64,000 bases of DNA from Desulfovermiculus sp041686195. Its GTDB lineage: Bacteria > Desulfobacterota > Desulfovibrionia > Desulfovibrionales > Desulfothermaceae. The translations under genes and the position numbers were made by a program. Every line of letters begins with the position of its first letter. The stretch's first letter is position 1. The DNA lies in the NCBI GenBank assembly GCA_041686195.1, contig JAWLEI010000006.1, positions 1 to 64,000 of the forward strand, written 5' to 3'. Shown one piece after another: positions 60,603 through 64,000 of the stretch. The notes beneath the pieces are model-generated. The model saw only the letters and a list, made by a program, of their open reading frames with translations, was not told where the DNA came from and searched no databases.

Positions 60603-62690
60603 ATGTTCTCCAAAGGCCAAGCCTTATACCGCAACAGTGATTATGAGCAAGCCCAACGTATCTTTCTGTCCCTTTTTGAAAAAGGAGATACTGGTTTTCG
60701 CACCTTGAAATATCTCATCGGGTGCTATGAAAAAAGACACAAATGGGATGATATAATTGATCTTCTTACCTCTCTTCATCTGGATTCCTACCAGCCCAAG
60801 GAAGCTTCCGCCCTCTACTTTCGCCTGGGCCGGGCCTATTTAAAGACCGGCAGGTACAGTCAGGCCAAACAGAGCTTTTGGCAAATCAAGCGCCTGGTCC
60901 CGCAGTTCCCGGGGCTAGATGACGCATTGCGGGAATTGGAGCAGGTCAGGGTTCAGGCCAAGACACGCTATGATTACCTCCTGGAAAAAGGATTGCTGAA
61001 CAAGGCTCAATTGGATGAGGCCTTAGAGCAAAGTCGAGTCCAAAACCTGGATCCCGATCAATATATCCTGGAGCATCTGGCTGTCAGCAAGGAAGATCTG
61101 GGCCAGTCTTTGACTTCCTTTTACGGGGTGCCTTTTGTGTCTTTTGATCCGACTATCGAACCTCCATTTGATATATTTGAAAAGCGAAATCTGGATCCTG
61201 ACTTTTTGAAAAAGTATCATTGGGTCCCTTTTGCCCGCAACGGGTCCATGATCCAGGTCTTAACCGACAACCCCTTTGACCTGGGCAAAGGGGATGAGAT
61301 AAAGTTTATTCTGGGTACCAGTCGGATAGAGTTCCAGATCGCCTTGCGCCACGATATTGAGGCCTTTGTTGATCGCTTCTTCCAGGAGCTGACCGGAGGA
61401 GCGGAGCTTACACAGTTCGAAGAAGAGGTCGATTATGAAGCGGATGAAGGTGAAACCCCTGAACTGGAAACCATGGTCCAGGATGAGGACAGCGAGGTCG
61501 TCCGTCTGGTGAATGCCATGCTCATAGAGGCCTGGAAGCGGGGAGCTTCAGATATCCATGTCGAGCCCAACAGCGTATCCAAGTATTGTGCTGTCCGCTA
61601 CCGGGTGGACGGAACCTGCCATGAGTTTCGCAAACTGCGTTTGGGTTTGGCTCGGCCCATAATTTCAAGGATCAAGATCATGGCCAGGCTGGACATTGCC
61701 GAGAAGCGCCTGCCCCAGGACGGAAAGGTTAAGGTCAAATTGCCGAAAGTGAACCGGGTTGTGGAATTTCGGGTGGTAACCATTCCTACTGTGGACAACC
61801 AGGAAGATGTGGTCTTGCGCCTTTTGGCTTCAGGAAAGCCAATGCCCTTGGAATCTTTGGGCTTAACTTCATATAACCTCAAACACGTCCAGCGCTTGGT
61901 GGCTCAGCCCTATGGGATGATTCTGGTTGTAGGGCCTACTGGTTCGGGTAAGACGACCACCCTGCATTCAGCTATCAGTACCATAAACACTCCGGAAAAA
62001 AAAATATGGGCGGTGGAAGACCCGGTGGAAATCACCCAGGAAGGCCTGCGCCAAGTCCAGGTCAATCCCAAGATCGGTCTGACTTTTGCTTCTTCCTTGC
62101 GCTCTTTTCTCCGGGCCGATCCGGATGTGATCATGATTGGGGAGATGCGGGACAAAGAAACCGCTCATATTGGTGTTGAATCCTCCCTGACCGGACATCT
62201 CGTCTTCTCCACTTTGCACACCAACTCCGCTCCGGAAACCATTACCCGGCTCCTGGACATGGATTTGGACCCATTTAATTTTGCCGACTCCCTGCTCTGT
62301 GTCTTAGCCCAGCGCCTGGTAAAAACCTTGTGCCCCAAATGCAAGGAAACATATTCCCCAAATCCAGAACACTTGGCGGAGATCAAGCAGGAGTTTGGTC
62401 CGGAGTGGGATACTGCCCTGCCAGAGGAGATACGTGAAAATCCTGTTCTGGCCCGGACCAGGGGATGCCGGCATTGCCTGGGCGGATATAAGGGGAGGAT
62501 GGGCATTCATGAGCTCATGGTTTCCAGCCCGGCCATCAAAAACCTGATCAAGTTTCGCAAGCACACCCAGGATATTCTGGCCCAGGCCAAGGAGGATGGG
62601 ATGCTGACCTTAAAACAGGATGGACTTATCAAGGTCCTGCAAGGCCTGACCACCATTGAGCAGGTCCGGAGCGTTGCTGGGGGGGAGTAG
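60603..62690 (+). CDS. GspE/PilB-type secretion ATPase with N-terminal TPR
   Basis: 695 residues, longer than the usual ~570. The first ~110 residues are TPR-like; a T2SSE-N domain follows (about 120-215), and the ATPase carries Walker A GPTGSGKTT, an Asp box and Walker B IMIGEMRDKETA, plus CPKC and CRHC (zinc) pairs. It drives type II secretion or type IV pilus assembly. It is a lone gene with no pilin or GspF nearby. Confidence 0.93.
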   Translation: MFSKGQALYRNSDYEQAQRIFLSLFEKGDTGFRTLKYLIGCYEKRHKWDDIIDLLTSLHLDSYQPKEASALYFRLGRAYLKTGRYSQAKQSFWQIKRLVPQFPGLDDALRELEQVRVQAKTRYDYLLEKGLLNKAQLDEALEQSRVQNLDPDQYILEHLAVSKEDLGQSLTSFYGVPFVSFDPTIEPPFDIFEKRNLDPDFLKKYHWVPFARNGSMIQVLTDNPFDLGKGDEIKFILGTSRIEFQIALRHDIEAFVDRFFQELTGGAELTQFEEEVDYEADEGETPELETMVQDEDSEVVRLVNAMLIEAWKRGASDIHVEPNSVSKYCAVRYRVDGTCHEFRKLRLGLARPIISRIKIMARLDIAEKRLPQDGKVKVKLPKVNRVVEFRVVTIPTVDNQEDVVLRLLASGKPMPLESLGLTSYNLKHVQRLVAQPYGMILVVGPTGSGKTTTLHSAISTINTPEKKIWAVEDPVEITQEGLRQVQVNPKIGLTFASSLRSFLRADPDVIMIGEMRDKETAHIGVESSLTGHLVFSTLHTNSAPETITRLLDMDLDPFNFADSLLCVLAQRLVKTLCPKCKETYSPNPEHLAEIKQEFGPEWDTALPEEIRENPVLARTRGCRHCLGGYKGRMGIHELMVSSPAIKNLIKFRKHTQDILAQAKEDGMLTLKQDGLIKVLQGLTTIEQVRSVAGGE

Positions 62691-62708
62691 GCTCCAAAGC
62701 TGTCCGAT

Positions 62709-62783
62709 GTCAGCTTTGCCTCCGGCAAATCTGACCTATCTTTTGCCCCCAAGCGGGCAAAAAAAGAAAATTTGCCGGATTGA
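62709..62783 (+). repeat. Two-hairpin element, copy 2
   Basis: Hairpin I has outer arms GTCAG/CTGAC and inner arms TTTGCC/GGCAAA around TCC (62709-62735). Hairpin II is TTTTGCCC/GGGCAAAA (62741-62762), then the tail TTTGCCGGATTGA (62771-62783). Outer and inner arms differ from copy 1 at one pair each, both compensated. Confidence 0.78.
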
Positions 62784-62859
62784 ACTTACATGAGACATAC
62801 CAAAAGAACCGCGCTCAATTCGAAATTTAGTGGGGGATAACCTCAGCCCTCAAGGTAGG

Positions 62860-62990
62860 GGCAGGTCTAGGCGGCTTTCGCCACGCGTCTGCGCGTGGCT
62901 GCCCTCTTCATCCTGCCAGTCTGGAGCCTGGCGGTCCCGGACGGCCAAGCCAGCAACAGGGGTTGAGCCTTGTTTCACACGAGCAACGCA
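62860..62990 (+). repeat. Composite intergenic repeat, copy G (divergent)
   Basis: GC-rich block with CACGCGTCTGCGCGTGGC and a tail GGCCAAGCCAGCAACAGGG-GTTGAGCC shared with copy C. The rest of 62691-63001 is occupied by the two-hairpin element; no gene is seen. Confidence 0.55.
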
Positions 62991-63001
62991 AAAGAGAATT
63001 G

Positions 63002-63997
63002 ATGACCAAAATTCAGGTCATGATCCTGGCTGTGATCTTGGGGGCATTGCTCATGGCCCTCAAGTTCGGAGCCTATCTGCTCACTGGTTCGGCCGGAATT
63101 CTTTCCGATGCCCTTGAGTCCATTATTAATGTGGCGGCCAGTGGATTTGCCCTGTACAGCGTCTATTTGAGTACCAGGCCCCCGGATGCCAACCACCCCT
63201 ATGGCCACGGCAAGGTCGAGTATTTTTCCGCCGGGTTCGAGGGAGCACTCATTGTCCTGGCCGCAGGAGCCATTCTTTTTCAAGCCGTGCCCCGGTTCTT
63301 CGATCCCCGACCTCTGACCCATTTGGGCGGCGGGATGCTCTTGCTGGCCGGAGCCACTGTCTTGAATCTGGCCCTGGGTCTGCTCCTGATCCAAACCGGA
63401 AAGCATAGCAATTCCTTAGCCCTGACTGCAGACGGAAAGCATTTACTCACCGATGTGGTTACCAGTCTCGGGGTGCTGGGCGGGCTGGTTCTAGTTCACT
63501 TTACAGGTCTGGTATGGCTTGATCCCCTGGTGGCCTGCCTGGTGGCCGGGAATATCCTGTATGCCGGTTCCAAGCTGTTGCGGGAGTCAACAGGCCGGCT
63601 CATGGATGAGGCCGATCCTGAACTGCTGGAACATATTGTGCAACTGCTCAATGCCCATCGCAGAACGGAATGGATCCACATCCATCACCTGCGGGCCAGG
63701 CGGTATGGACCGAATGTCCACGTAGACCTGCATGTTATGCTGCCCAGAACCTATGATTTGACCCAGACCCATCAAGCAGTCAAAGATATTGAGCAGGTCT
63801 TAAAGGCGGATTTGGGACCAGAAGCGGAGATCATTGTCCATCCCGATCCGTGCACCGACACCTGGTGCCCGATTTGCGGGCTTCCTGACTGCCACAAGCG
63901 AAGTGTGCCCATGTCGGACAATGCTGTGCAGGGTTTTTCCCTGCACGAAGCCAGACAAGCTCAGCCTGAGCTGCCTGATTTGAATTCATTGTACTGA
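63002..63997 (+). CDS. Cation diffusion facilitator (CDF) transporter
   Basis: 331 residues: six predicted membrane helices with LSDALESIIN, GHGKVEYFSAG and HLLTDVVTS motifs, then a cytoplasmic CDF dimerisation domain. It exports divalent metals such as Zn, Fe or Mn. The C-terminus extends past the usual end with CTDTWCPICGLPDC, a four-cysteine motif. The start is ATG 63002; a TTG at 62963 is in frame but lies in repeat sequence. Confidence 0.93.
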   Translation: MTKIQVMILAVILGALLMALKFGAYLLTGSAGILSDALESIINVAASGFALYSVYLSTRPPDANHPYGHGKVEYFSAGFEGALIVLAAGAILFQAVPRFFDPRPLTHLGGGMLLLAGATVLNLALGLLLIQTGKHSNSLALTADGKHLLTDVVTSLGVLGGLVLVHFTGLVWLDPLVACLVAGNILYAGSKLLRESTGRLMDEADPELLEHIVQLLNAHRRTEWIHIHHLRARRYGPNVHVDLHVMLPRTYDLTQTHQAVKDIEQVLKADLGPEAEIIVHPDPCTDTWCPICGLPDCHKRSVPMSDNAVQGFSLHEARQAQPELPDLNSLY

Positions 63998-64000
63998 ATT

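Overview
The window is a contiguous stretch of chromosome from a Gram-negative anaerobe, most likely a sulfate-reducing bacterium of the Desulfovibrio/Desulfohalobium type (Desulfobacterota). The evidence is a canonical DsrC with both C-terminal cysteines, IorAB indolepyruvate:ferredoxin oxidoreductase, Hnd/Nuo-like NADH modules joined to an HdrA-MvhD fusion, and a very long CoA-activase protein. The organism assignment is inference; no ribosomal RNA is present. I saw no phage, transposase, CRISPR array or plasmid functions.

Layout. 0-9 kb: cardiolipin synthase, then a sigma-54 activator and a four-gene operon (NuoE-like, NuoF-like, NuoG-N-like, HdrA-MvhD fusion) behind a near-perfect -24/-12 promoter and five TGTTTCA repeats. 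It looks like a NADH-linked, possibly electron-bifurcating module with no terminal catalytic subunit. 9-17 kb: FtsH, homocysteine methyltransferase, tRNA-Ala, an HD protein, a UbiB kinase, a phasin-like protein, and a three-gene partner-switching module (receiver-PP2C, anti-sigma kinase, STAS). 17-27 kb: dnaE-queD-dtd with overlapping ends, gapA, an AsmA-like protein, tlyA and a Memo-family protein. 27-35 kb: a 1399-residue activase/HgdB-like fusion, iorAB and a YfgM-like protein. 35-43 kb: a metallo-hydrolase, proA-nadD, an orphan ATP-grasp enzyme, an amidohydrolase, an unknown protein, a glycosyltransferase and a MoaE-like protein. 43-47 kb: dsrC, a YcaO-TPR protein coupled to a protein methyltransferase, and a Gly-Cys-Gly tRNA cluster. 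47-56 kb: dksA, an RqcH/NFACT protein, a degenerate receiver-GGDEF protein, rsmD-coaD-miaA, two exported proteins, tatA, an unknown protein, a HAD phosphatase and yggT. 56-64 kb: ilvB-ilvN-ilvC with a YdcH-like gene in front, a GspE/PilB ATPase with an N-terminal TPR, and a cation diffusion facilitator.

The longer intergenic gaps are built from a recurring set of modules: composite GC-rich repeats of about 90-230 bp and a two-hairpin element. Copies lie in both orientations at about 21.4-21.8, 26.8-27.1, 35.0, 46.6, 56.3, 58.7, 59.4 and 62.7-63.0 kb. In two copies the hairpin shows compensatory base changes, so the structure appears conserved. One copy is lodged between ilvB and ilvN. I could not match this family to a named repeat from memory.

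The best candidates for something new are the sigma-54-controlled NADH/HdrA module with its TGTTTCA array, the modular repeat family, and the YcaO-TPR/methyltransferase pair upstream of dsrC.
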